A stretch of 64,000 nt of DNA, from the NCBI GenBank assembly GCA_037447655.1, contig JBBHKE010002393.1:207578-271577 (forward strand), in the 5' to 3' direction. Source of the DNA: Zygnema cylindricum. Its lineage: Eukaryota > Streptophyta > Zygnematophyceae > Zygnematales > Zygnemataceae. This document shows, piece after piece, positions 33,511 to 44,799 of the stretch (the first letter of the stretch is position 1; the number at the start of each line of letters is the position of its first letter). Made by a program: the position numbers and the translations under genes. The notes below the pieces were generated by a model that did not search any database, was not told the origin of the DNA, and worked only from the letters and a program-made list of their open reading frames with translations.

Positions 33511-35030
33511 TTTTTTCAATTTGAAATGTGGTACAAACTTGCCACTTGGCAACCAAAATGTGGAAACAAATGCTCTTGGGTTAGTCCAGATTGCCAGTTC
33601 CAACATGTTAGAAGCACATTTTGGAGTAGATTTTATAAATCGTAGGGTCCCCATTCGTACACCACCACCACTATTCCTTTTCTCTTTTCCTCTTTTTTTT
33701 AACCCTTTTCTTATTACCAATGGCTGGTTATGAGCATGTACACGTGTGTTGAAAAGCTAAGCAATGCTGTTGGAAGCTTCAATAATACATGCTCCAATTT
33801 TTGTCGCTTTTCTGTATATATTTATTGTCCGCGGAAAATATCTGTTACGTGACACTCGGTCGGAAATATCTTTTCAAACAATACAATTTTTAGTACTGCT
33901 TTGGACTTTTTGTTATGAGGTTATCGAAATGTTTTAGATGTTTTTTCTTTTGGGCGAAGGGGTTTCGCATTGATGAGGATAAGGCCCGTATTTACGAAGG
34001 ATAAGGTCGTATTTACGGAGGATAAGGCCGTATTTACCGAGGAGGGATTTACTCTTTATGATGGATGGACGTTCCATGTAGGAAATGTAGTTAACCCTTC
34101 AGCTTAAAAACGCAACTTGTCTTATTATAGATAGTAGATAGCTGTGTGAAACATGATAATCAACATCGACATTTTATTCTAAAAAGGAGAAAGACCTTGC
34201 TGGGAACATGTGGAAGCTTCTTTTTAATTAAACATCTATTTTTTGGCGTTTGAGGAAATGATTTTATTATTGTTTTTGTGTATTATTGGACAAGTGTTGT
34301 TTTCAAAAGAGCTGGTTTTCCAACTCTTGTGTTTGATGGAGAGGCGTTTCTATGCATTTCTTGGTATTTTCTGTCACAACCTTGTGACAACCCTCTTCTG
34401 CTAAAATCACTATAAACAATCAACATCCTTATTATTGCACTTTTTTGCTTTGAGTTGATTTAATGTTGTACATTTTTCAAGTATTTTTGCTGCATTGGCA
34501 CTGTCATAAAAAGAGACTCATGACATTCCATTGGCTATTTTTAAATGAAACTACAATACATGTAAGCAAGGGAAAGCTTGAGAGCCAAAGAAAACATCAG
34601 CAGTAAAAACGACAAGCACACTCATATGACATCCGTTAATTGGGGAAGCCCAAGTGTACTTTTATTCACTTTCTGGAGTTCCACCGCCTTTTGGGCATAT
34701 ACGTAGTTCTTATAGCTTCCAAAGTTGTCGTTTAAAATTCACAGGGATACAAGGATACAACGAGAAACACGTGGAAGAAATTTGAATTACTTGTACCAGA
34801 TTCATCCCCTTTGACAAAATGTCGGTGCCCATTTCAGGCCCTACCTTGTCACGTGATTAGCCGGGCGTCGCCAATCAGGATCTAGTACCGCTCTCAAAAG
34901 CTCAGCTCGCATGGCGGTGGAATTTGCCCTTAGTCAATGCAATAGGTTTCGGCGAGAGGGGAGAGAAAAAGCCAAATAGCACATCTACTCCAAAATAATG
35001 GAGTGAGCAATAGAATGGTGGTCAACAATT
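33511..35030. other. AT-rich intergenic stretch
   Basis: About 1.5 kb beyond the copia LTR. Short frames (for example plus 33521-33733) carry no motif. A three-copy minisatellite lies at 33976-34043. Nothing else was seen. Confidence 0.5.
33976..34043 (+). repeat. Three-copy minisatellite, ~22-23 bp
   Basis: AGGATAAGGCCCGTATTTACG occurs three times in tandem with small changes. Confidence 0.85.
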
Positions 35031-36600
35031 GCAAAAACTGACTGAAAAAACAGTCTGGAAAACAGTCTTAAAAAACGGTCCGAAAACACGGTCTGGAATA
35101 TATGGAAAAAACGGAATAAAAAGAGGTCTGAAAAAACAGTCCAAAAAACGATCTGAAAAAGCCGTCTAAAAACGGGCTGAAAAAACGGTATGAAAAAAGG
35201 GGATGAAAAAACGGTTTAAAAAATGGTGTAGAAAACGGTTTGAAAAAAATGCCTGAAAAAAACAGTGTGAAAAAAACGGACTGAAAAACGGTCCAAAATA
35301 ACGGTCTGGAAAAACGATATAAATAACAATCTGAAGAAAAAAAGTCCGGAAAAACGGTCTAAAAAAGGTTTAAAAATGGAAAAAAAAAACGAAAAACAGG
35401 ACTGAAAAAACGGTCTGGAAAAACGAACTGAGAAAACGGACTGAAAAAACGGACTGAAAAACGGACTGAAAAAACAGTCTAGAAAATCGGTCTGAAATAA
35501 CGGTCTGTCAAAACGTTCTATAAAACGATCTAAAAACGGTCTGAAAAACGGTTTAAGAAAACGGTCTAAAATAGGACAGGAAAATGGACATAACATACCA
35601 AAAAAAAAGACTGAATAACCGGTCCAGAAAAACGATCTGAACGAAGTAAACAGAATATCGGAAAAAACGGCCTAGAAAAACAGACAAAAAACGGACTGAA
35701 AAAACGATCTAAAAACAATCTAAAAAAAGTCTTTATCCTGTTTGAAAAAACGGTTTTAAAACGTTCTAAAAATGGGCAGAAAACGGTATGAAAAAACGGA
35801 TTGAAAAAAACGGACATAAACGGGCTGGATAAACGATCCAGAAATATGATCTGAAATAACGGCTTTGAAAAAACAGTCTAAAAACAATCTAAAAAATGAC
35901 CTGAAAAAACGGTCTTAAAAAAAAGTCGGAAAAACAGACTGAAAAACAGTATAAAAAATGGTAAAAAAAAAAGAAAAAAAAACGGTTTAAACCGGTTTAA
36001 AAATGGACAATAAAGGACTGAAAAACGACTTAAAAATCCAGTTTAAAACGGTCTAAAAACAGTAGTGTTGGGTATCAAGGACCTAATGCCGATATTTGAT
36101 ATATATCGAATTTCAGGTACCCGATAATCGATATATCGCTTCGATATATCGAGAAGCTAAATATCGATATTTTTTGCGATATATACAAATATTTATTATT
36201 ATTATTTTTTTATTTCTATTTTTTTTTTTTAAACCCCCTCTCCCACCTTCCGTGGCGCACGCTCGTTGGGGGAGGAGGGGGGGGGGTAAAATTTTCCGTA
36301 AAATTTTCCGTACGATTTTCCGTATTGAATCTGTACGGACACCCACCTTTTACCAAATATATTGCGATAACTTTTGTTGGTCCCGATACGATGTATCGAG
36401 GACCCTGACTGATCGATATTCGATATATTGAATATCGAATTTATCGCGATATGATTTCACCCGATACCCAACACAAGAAAAACGGACTCAAAACAAGGAA
36501 AGGAAAACCACCAAAAAAAACTGTATCGAAAGACGGACTAGTAAAAACGGAGTGAAAAAACAGTGTGGAAAAACGGTTTGGAAAAACAGAACCACTGCCA
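35031..36600. repeat. Degenerate A-rich minisatellite (ACGGTCTGAAAAA type)
   Basis: Dozens of near-copies of ACGGTCTGAAAAA / ACGGACTGAAAAA with period near 11-17 bases run from about 35031 to 36064 and resume at 36475-36590 on the far side of a TIR element. The element therefore inserted into an existing array. Long minus-strand frames rich in Phe/Arg here (for example 35216-35596) are by-products of the repeat. Confidence 0.88.
36065..36474. mobile_element. 410-bp TIR element, GTGTTGGGTATC family
   Basis: The ends GTGTTGGGTATC and GATACCCAACAC are inverted. Subterminal blocks (GATATATATCGAATTTCA, CCCGATAATCGATATATCG) match the 2.1-kb element at 23296-25382. The interior has a run of nine to ten G near 36276-36286 and three copies of AAAATTTTCCGTA-like words. 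TA is present at the left flank (36063-36064), but AA at the right. It interrupts the A-rich minisatellite. Confidence 0.82.
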
Positions 36601-36610
36601 GTCATTACTA

Positions 36611-36817
36611 CACCGTGAATCACTATTAGCGTCAATGTCTCTAATTGCGGTACCCCGTTTTTTTACCCAAATTCTCAAATAGAGTTAAAACAACCCCTTT
36701 AAAAACAAATTAGAGTAAATGATTTCCCTCAAAACTCCCAAATTCCCAAATAGCATAAATAACACTATTTTTTTCATTACGCTATCTTTTTCATTACGCT
36801 AATAGCGATTCACGGTG
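36611..36817. mobile_element. MITE, TA-CACCG family, short copy 2
   Basis: A 207-bp element with inverted ends CACCGTGAATCACTATTAGCG and CGCTAATAGCGATTCACGGTG, flanked by TA at 36609-36610 and 36818-36819. Size and structure match the copy at 23096-23293. Confidence 0.85.
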
Positions 36818-36819
36818 TA

Positions 36820-37608
36820 GCTCTAATACAAGGGCGATGTACTTGACGGGAGTCGAGAAACCATTTCCCTATCCGCAATTAAATAACACTATTCATCAAC
36901 AGAGAGTAGTTGGAAAAACCAAGAAAACAAAAAAAATAACATGAAAGAAAGGTTGATTCCACACCAAACAATATTTAACAATAACAATTTAAAAATTACT
37001 TTTGAGAAAAGAATTGGTTACAACATATATTCACCTGAAATTTTTTCGTTCTGCACTATTTTTTGACTGCTCTCCTATACTTCCAGGTAGAACAAATTTT
37101 CGAAATACTCGCACTAAAGCTAACTCATGAAAGATAAAATATTCCTGCAAACCAAGAGCAAACAAATCAATCTAAATCTGCGATTCCTAAGTTGGAGACG
37201 CCGGTTTTCCATTGATTAGGAAAACCAATACTTGTGGTGAACTCCATCAACAAGCCGGCAGCGAATCCAAAGATAGTGCACTTGAATCAACCATCCTTCC
37301 AAGAGTCACTTAGGCTCAGAATTGTTCACACTTCCATTTAGAGACGGGAAAGGAGAATGTCCAGAAACTATCTTGGCTTGCAACGTATAAAAGAGAAATT
37401 GTTGACAGTAACTTACTACCATGATCTAGATAAAATACCAATCAACAAAATTTCATTACGTTTCGACAGAAATGTATGCATAAAATCACTAGTAACAGTA
37501 ATTGTTCAAAACTACACAAAAACATAAATCTTTCAATCTAACCTTCTTCTGTCCATTTTTACAAAACGACAGACAATCGGTAGATTTTTTTTACGGAATT
37601 AAGAGGTA
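36820..37608. other. AT-rich spacer
   Basis: About 790 bases with no coding frame or repeat that I can support. Confidence 0.5.
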
Positions 37609-37752
37609 GTTTCTCACGAGGCAGTGAAGTGGTCATCAGCAACGTCCTCTATCCCAGCTGCCACTGCCAGTCTCCAAAAAGCCTTTCAAACTTATTCCTT
37701 TTTCCCAGTCGCGTCTGCAACGTCCATGACCTCCAAATACTCTCGTGCCAAA
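37609..37752 (-). pseudogene. Exon-like relic (left-flank copy), VPS35-like?
   Basis: Minus-strand reading gives AREYLEVMDVADATGKKE, a stop, then AFWRLAVAAGIEDVADDHFT. The same segment recurs at 61.4, 62.4 and 63.15 kb. The part LAVAAGIEDVADDHFT resembles, position by position, the region of retromer subunit VPS35 that in plants reads like EAAxxCDEEPIAYEFFTQA. Stops and a length mismatch upstream show it is not functional. Homology is inferred by eye only and could be to another helical-repeat protein. Confidence 0.32.
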
Positions 37753-38640
37753 TGGAGAAACAACAAAAAGAAACAACAAAAATATTTTTCAGTGAGGAAA
37801 AAGAAGGGAAAAAAAAAAAAAAAAAAGATGAATGAAACAAAGCTAGGGGATTAGAACAGCAATGTAAAGAGTGTAGGGTGAAGGAGAGGAAGAGGGATGA
37901 AAAGGAAGAGGTGGCGGCTCCCTTCCTCATTTTCCCTCTCCCGCGCCTTCACCCTATCCCTTTCTACAGAAGAGAGAAAGTAAAACAAAAACAACATACG
38001 AACAAAAGTAAAGCAAAGCATTTCAAAAGCTGACGTGTTTTTGGGGTGAGTGGAATCACCTTTGCAAAATCGACCAAAGCATGCGATTATTCAAAAGCAC
38101 GATTTGCAACATTTTCCACTCTTTGACAAGGACACTTTATACCAGCACATTACACCAAGATAATAACAAAAAAAGCCGTTTCAATTCACCCACTATGGGT
38201 ACGAACAAAGAAAAAGATATGTGCAGGTCTATCAAAATATTCTTCACTGCTACCATTTCGTACAGCTGTGATCCTGTAAGATGTAGGGAAAAAAGGAAAA
38301 GGAAAAGCAAAACGAAATGGGAAGAACTTGCCTGAGTGCAATCGTATGAGTTTTACAAAAAAGCGCCAACAATTTGCCACATTGACGTGACGCCAGTACC
38401 CCTGCAACCTCTCAAAATATTGAAAACAGAATAGTATTGACAAGATATGTTGAAAAAGTGGAGTGTTGAAACAGGATAGTGATAAATAAGATAGTGTTTA
38501 AACGAAATAGCATTTAAACAGGATAGTACTTAAACATGGAAGTGTTTAAACAAGATATAGGATATAGTGTTTGAACGGAATAATGTGTTGAAGGTTTGAG
38601 CAGAAATTAGATAACACGCAGGTCAAGAAAAAACTTAAAT
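37753..38640. repeat. Left flank of the satellite, related to the 61-64 kb repeat family
   Basis: GAGAAACAACAAAAAG..., an A-run, GGGGATTAGAACAGCAATG, then GAGGTGGCGGCTCCCTTCC and CCCTCTCCC follow the exon-like relic in the same order as at 61.5-61.7, 62.45-62.65 and 63.2-63.4 kb. Past about 38000 the similarity fades. GATAACACGCAGGTCA near 38610 is again a word of the right-hand family. The satellite begins about 30 bases later. Confidence 0.65.
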
Positions 38641-39433
38641 AAATATCTCCTTGTCTAAACTCTCTCCGCTCGTGTCATCCGAAGCCTCCTCTTTCGCAAG
38701 TCGATCGTTCACCTAAAACAACCTTGCACAGGATTAAAAATAAAAACAAAACAAAAACATGAAAGGTGGTCAGAAAATCGAGGAGAGAACCAAAAAAAAA
38801 GATAAAGATAGAAAGGGAAAGTGATATAGCAAAGGGAGAAAGAGGAAAAGGGAGACGGAGAGGAGAGGGAAAGGAAGACGAGGAAGGGTAGGAAGAGGGC
38901 GAGAGAGAGGGAGATTTAGAAGGAAAGATGGAGGGTGAGGGAGAGCAAGAAGGAAAGGTAGAGGGAGAGGGAAAGGATAGTGGCGGCTATCCATTTACAA
39001 GGGGAGGAGAAAGGAGAGGGAGAGAGAGAGGGAAAGGGACAAGAGTGGGACAGGAATGGGCAAGGATCCTTCCTCCATCTGTGCTGAGCTGGCCACCACC
39101 TTTAGGACCGCAAGCTCTCTCCTCTTGTGTCATCCAAAGCCTCCTCTTTCGCAAATCGATCGTTCACCTAACACAACCCTTGCACGGGATAAAAATAAAA
39201 AAACAAAAACAAGACAGGTGGTCAGAAAATCGAGGAGAGAACGAAAAAAAAAAGATAAAGATAGAAAGGGAAAGTGATATAGCAAAGGGAAAGAGAGGAA
39301 AAGGGAGAGGGAGAGGAAAGGGAAAAGAAGAGAAGAGGAGGAAGGGTAGGGGAGAGGGCGAGGGAGAGGGAAAGTTAAAGGAAAGATGGAGGGTGAGGGA
39401 GAGTAAGAAGGAAAGGTAGAGGGAGAGGGAAAG

Positions 39434-39449
39434 GATAGTGGCGGCTATC
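39434..39449 (+). other. Monomer hairpin core, orientation A (example)
   Basis: GATAGTGGCGGCTATC: GGATAG/CTATCC arms around TGGCGG. This orientation is in the majority of monomers (for example 43.85, 46.93, 48.77 and 58.16 kb). Confidence 0.9.
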
Positions 39450-39855
39450 CGTTTCCAAGGGGAGGAGTAAGGAGAGGGAGAGGGAGAGGAAAAGAGACTG
39501 GAGTGGGACAGGAAAGGGCAAGGAACTTTCCTCCATATGTGCTGAGCTGGCCACCACCTCTAGGACCGCAAGCTCTCTCCTCACGTGTCATCCGAAACCT
39601 CCTCTTTTTCGCAAGTCGATCGTTCACCTAAAAAAAAACAAAAAAAGAAAAAAAAAAAAAAAAAACAAAAAAATAAAAAAAAAAAACGGAGAAAAAACAA
39701 AAAAAAAAAGAAAAAGATAGAAAGGGAAAGTGATATAGCAAAGGGAGAGAAAAAAAAAGGGAGAGGGAGAGGAAAGGGAAAGAAAGAGGAGGAAGGGTAG
39801 GGGAGAAGGCGAGGGAAAGGGAGAGTTAGAAGGAAAGGTAGAGGGAGAGGGAAAG

Positions 39856-39871
39856 GATAGCCGCCACTATC
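39856..39871 (+). other. Monomer hairpin core, orientation B (example)
   Basis: GATAGCCGCCACTATC is the exact reverse complement of the orientation A core, with unchanged flanking sequence. Other B monomers are at about 40306, 41177, 41597, 42931, 45172 (left arm damaged), 45592, 49177 (left arm damaged), 49597, 53224, 56819, 59937 and 60357. Confidence 0.9.
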
Positions 39872-42800
39872 CGTTTCCAAGGGGAGAAGTAAGGAGAGGG
39901 AGAACGAGAGGAAAAGAGACGGGAGAGGAACAGGAAAGGGCGAGGGTCCTTCTTCCAACTGTGCTGAGTTGGCCACCACCTTTAGGACCGCAAGCTCTCT
40001 CCTCTCGTGTCATCCTAAGCCACCTCTTTCGCAAGTTGATAATTCACCAGAAACAGCGTGCACGGGATAGAAAAAAAAAAACAAAAACAAGACAGATGGT
40101 CAGAAAATCGAGGAGAGAACCAAAAAAAAAGATAAAGATAGAAAGGGAAAGTGATATAGCAAAGGGAGAGAGAGGAAAAGGGAGAGGGAGAGGAAAGGGA
40201 AAGGAAGAAGAGGAAGGGTAGGGGAGAGGGCGAGGGAGAGGGAAAGTAAGAAGGAAAGATGGAGGGTGGGGAGAGTAAGAAGGAAAGGTAGAGGGAGAGG
40301 GAAAGGATAGCCGCCACTATCCGTTTCCAAGGGGAGGAGTAAGGAGAGGGAGAGGGATAGGGATAGAGACGGGAGAGGGACAGGAAAGGGCAAGGATCCA
40401 TCCTCCATCTGTGCTGAGCTGGCCACCACCTTTCAGACCTCAAGCTCTCCCCACTCGTGTCATCCGAAGCCTCCTCTTTCGCAAGTCGATCGTTCACCTA
40501 ACACAACCTTGCACGGGATAAAAAAACAAAACAAAATCAAAATAGGTGGTCAGAAAATCAAGGAGAGAACCAGAAATATAAGATAAAGATAGAAAGGGAA
40601 AGTGAAATAGCAAGGAGAGAGAGAGGAAAAGGGAGAGGAAGAGAAGAGGGAAAGGAAGAGGAGGAAGGGTAAGGGAGAGGGCGAGGGAGAGGGAGAGTTA
40701 GAAGGAAAGATGGAGGGTGAGGGAGAGCAAGAAGGAATGGTAGAGGGAGAGGGAAAGGATAGTGGCGACTATCTGTTTCCAAGGGGAGGAGTAAGGAGAG
40801 GGTGAGGTAGAGGGAAAAAGACGGGAGTGGGACAAGAAAGGGCAAGGATCCTTCCTCCATTTGTGATGAGCTGGCCACCACCTCTAGGACCGCAAGATCT
40901 CTCCTCTCGAGTCATCTAAAGCCTCCTCTTTCGCAAGTCGATCGTTCACCTAACACAACCTTGCACGGGATAACACAAAAAACAAAAACAAGTCAGATGG
41001 TCAGAAAATCGAGGAGAGAACCAAAAAAAAGATTAAGATAGAAAGGGAAAGTGATATAGCAAAGGGAGAGAGAGGAAATAAGAGAGGGAGAGGAAAGGGA
41101 TAGGAAGAAGAGGAAGGGTAGGGGAGAGGGCGAGGGAGAAGGAGAGTTAGAAGGAAAGGTAGAGGTAGAGGGAAAGAATAGCCGCCACTATCCGTTTCCA
41201 AGGGGAGGAGTAAGGAGAGGGAGACGGAGACAAAAAGAGATAGGAGAGGGACAGGAACGGGCAAGGGTCCTTCTTCCAACTGTGCTGAGCTGGCCACCAC
41301 CTCTAAGACCGCAAGCTCTCTCCTCTCATGTCATCCGAAGCCTCCTCATTCACAAGTCGATCGTTCATCTAACACAACCTTGCACGGGATAAAAAAAATA
41401 ACAAAAACAAGGAAGGTGGTTAGAAAATCGGGGAGAGAACCAATAATATAAGATAAAGATAGAAAGGGAAAATGATATAGAAAATGGAGAGAGAAAAAAA
41501 AGAAGAGGGAGAGGAGTGGGAAAGGAAGAGGAGGAAGGGTAGGAAGAGGGCGAGAGAGAGGGAGAGTAAGAAGGAAAGGTAGAGGGAGAGGGAAAGGATA
41601 GCCGCCACTATCCATTTCCAAGGGGAGGAGTAAGGAGAGGGAGAGGGAGAGGGAGAGACACGGGAGAGGGACAGGAAAGGGCAAGGATCCTTCCTTCATC
41701 TGTGATGAGCTGGTGACCACCTCTAGGACCGTAAGCTCTCTCTTCTCGTGTCATCTGAAGCCTCCTCTTTTGCAAGTCGATCGTTCACATAACACAACCT
41801 TGCACGGGATAAAAACAAAAAAGGTAAAAACAAGACAGGTGGTCAGAAAAATGAGGAGAGAACAATAAATAAAGATAAAGATTGAAAGGGAAAGTGATAT
41901 AGCAAAGGGAGAGAGAGGAAAGGGGAGAGGGAGAGAAGAGGGAAAGGAAGAGGAAGGGTAAGGGAGAGGGCGAGGGAGAGGGAGAGTTAGAAGGAAAGAT
42001 GGTGGGTGAGGGAGAGCAAGAAGGAAAGGTAGAGGGAGAGGGAAAGGATAGTGGCGGCTATCTGTTTCCAAGGGGAGGAGTAAGGAGAGGGGAAGGGAGA
42101 GGGAAGAGACGGGAGTGGGATAGGAAAGGGCAAGGATCCTTCCTCCATTTGTGCTGAGCTGTCCACCACCTCTAGGACCGCAAGCGCTCTCCTCTCGTGT
42201 TATCCGAAGCCTCCTCTTTCACAAGTCGATCGTTCACCTAACACAACCTTGCACGGGATAAAAAAAAAAACAAAAACAAGACAGGTGGTCAGAAAATCGA
42301 GGAGAGAACCAAAAAAAAAAGATAAAGATAGAAAGGGAAAGTGATATAGCAAAGGGAGAGAGAGGAAAAGGGAGAGGGAGAGGAGAGGGAAAGGAAGAGG
42401 AAGGGTAGGGGAGAGGGCGAGGGAGAGGGAAAGTTAGAAGGAAAGATGGAGGGTGAGGGAGAGTAAGAAGGAAAGGTAGAGGGAAAAGGAGAGAGGGAAA
42501 GGATAGTGGCGGCTATCTGTTTCCATGGGGAGTAGTAAGGAGAGGGAGAGGGAGAGGGAGAGGGAAAGAAACAGGAGTGGGACAGGAATGGGCAAGGATC
42601 CTTCCTCCATCTGTGCTGAGCTGGCCACCACCTTTAAGACTGCCAGATCTCTCCTCCCGTGTCATCCGAAAGCCTACTCTGTTGCAAGTCGATCGCTCAC
42701 CTAAAACAACCTTGCACGGGAAAAAAAAAAAAAACAAAAACAAGATAGGTCGTCAGAAAATCGGGGAGAGAACCTAAATAAAAAGATAAAAATAGAAAGG

Positions 42801-44799
42801 GAAAGTGATATAGCAAAGGGAGAGGGAGGAAAAGGGAGAGGGAGTGGAGAGGGAAAGGAAGAGGAGGAAGGGTAGGGGAGAGCGCAAGGGAGAGGGAGAG
42901 TTAGAAGGAAAGGTAGAGGGAGAGGGAAAGGATAGCCGCCACTATCCGTTCCAAGGGGAGGAGTAAGGAGAGGGAGAGGGAGAGGGAAAGAGACGGGAGA
43001 GGGACATGAAAGGGCAAGGATCCTTCCTTTATCGCGGCTCATCTGACCACCACCTCTAGGACCGCAAGGTCTCTCCTCTCGTGTCATCCGAAGCCTCCTC
43101 TTTCGCAAGTCGATCGTTCACCTACTACAACCTTGCACAGGATAAAAAAAAAAACAAAAACAAGATAGGTGGTCAGAAAATCGGGCGGAGAACCAAAAAT
43201 AAAAGATAAAGATAGAAAGGGAAAGTGATATAGCAAAGGGAGAGAGAGTAAAGGGGAGAGGGAGAGGAGAGGGATAGGAGGAGGAAGGGTAGGGGAGAGG
43301 GCGAGGGAGAGGGAGAGTTAGAAGGAAAGATGGAGGGTGAGGGAGAGTAAGAAGGAAAGGTAGAGGGAGAGGGAAAGGATAGTGGTGGCTATCCGTTTCC
43401 AAGGGAAGGAGTAAGGAGAGGGAGAAGGAGAGGGAGAGGGAGAGGGAAAGAGACAGGAGTGGGACAGGAATGGGCAAGGATCCTTCCTCCATCTGTGTTG
43501 AGCTGGCCACCACCTTAAGGACCGCAAGCTCTCTCCTCTCGTGTCATTTGAAGTCTCATCTTTTTCGCAAGACGATCGTTCACCTAACACAACCTTGCAC
43601 GGGATAAAAAAACAAAAACAAAAACAAGACAGGTTGTTAGAAAATCGAGGAGAGAAACAAAAAAAAAAAGATAAAGAAAGAAAGGGAAAGAAATATAGCA
43701 AAGGGAGAAAGAAGAAATGGGAGAGGGAGAGGATAGGGAAAGGAAGAGGAAGGGTAGGGGAGAGGGCGAGAGAGAGGGAGAGTTAGAAGGAAAGATGGAG
43801 GGTGAGGGAGAGTAAGAAGGAAAGGTAGAGGGAGAGGGAAAGGATAGTGGCGGCTATCCATTTCCAAGGGGACGAGTAAGGAGAGGGAAAGGGAGAGGAA
43901 GAGGGAAAGAGACGGGAGTGGGACAGGAAAGGGCAAGGATCCTTCCTCCATTTGTGCTGAGCTGGCCACAACCTCAAGGACCGCAAGCTCTCTCCTCGCG
44001 TGTCATCCGAAGCCTCCTCTTTCAAGAGTCGATCGTTCACTTACCACAACCTTGCACAGCATAAAAAAAAAACAAAAACAAGATAGGTGGTCAGAAAATC
44101 GGGGAGAGAACCAAAAAAAAAAGATAAATATAGAAAGGGAAAGTGATAAAGCAAAGGGAGAGAGAGGAAAGGGGAGAGGGAGAGAAGAGGGAAAGGAGGA
44201 GGAGGAAGGGTAGGGGAGAGGGCGAGGGAGAGGGAGAGTTAGAAGGAAAGATGGAGGGTGAGGGAGAGTAAGAAGGAAAGGTAGAGGGAGAGGGAAAGGA
44301 TAGTGGAGGCTATCTGTTTCCAAGGGGAGGAGTAAGGAGAGGGAGAGGGAGAGGGAGAGGGAGACGGAAAGAGACAGGATAGGGACAGGAATGGGCTTGG
44401 ATCCTTCCTCCATCTGTGCTGAGCTGGCCACCACCTTTAGGACCGCAAGCTCTCTCCTCTCGTGTCATCCGAAGTCTCATCTTTCGCAAGACGATCGTTC
44501 ACCTACCACAACCTTGCACGGGATAAAAAAAAAAAAAAAAAAAAAGACAGGTCGTTAGAAAATCGAGGAGAGAAACAAAAAAAAAAGATAAAGATAGAAA
44601 GGGAAAGTAATATAGCAAAGGGAGAGAGAAGAAAAGGGAGAGAGAGAGGAGAGTGAAAGGAAGAGGAAGGGTAGGGGAGAGGGCGAGAGAGAGGGAGAGT
44701 TAGAAGGAAATATGGTGGGTGAGGGAGAGTAAGAAGGAAAGGTAGAGGGAGAGGTAAAGGATAGTGGCGGCTATTTGTGTCCAAGGGGAGGAGTAAGGA

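Noticed and set aside
35216-35817. Phe/Arg-rich minus-strand frames of 126 and 83 codons
   Set aside because: Translation of the ACGGTCTGAAAAA minisatellite; no domain, periodic composition.
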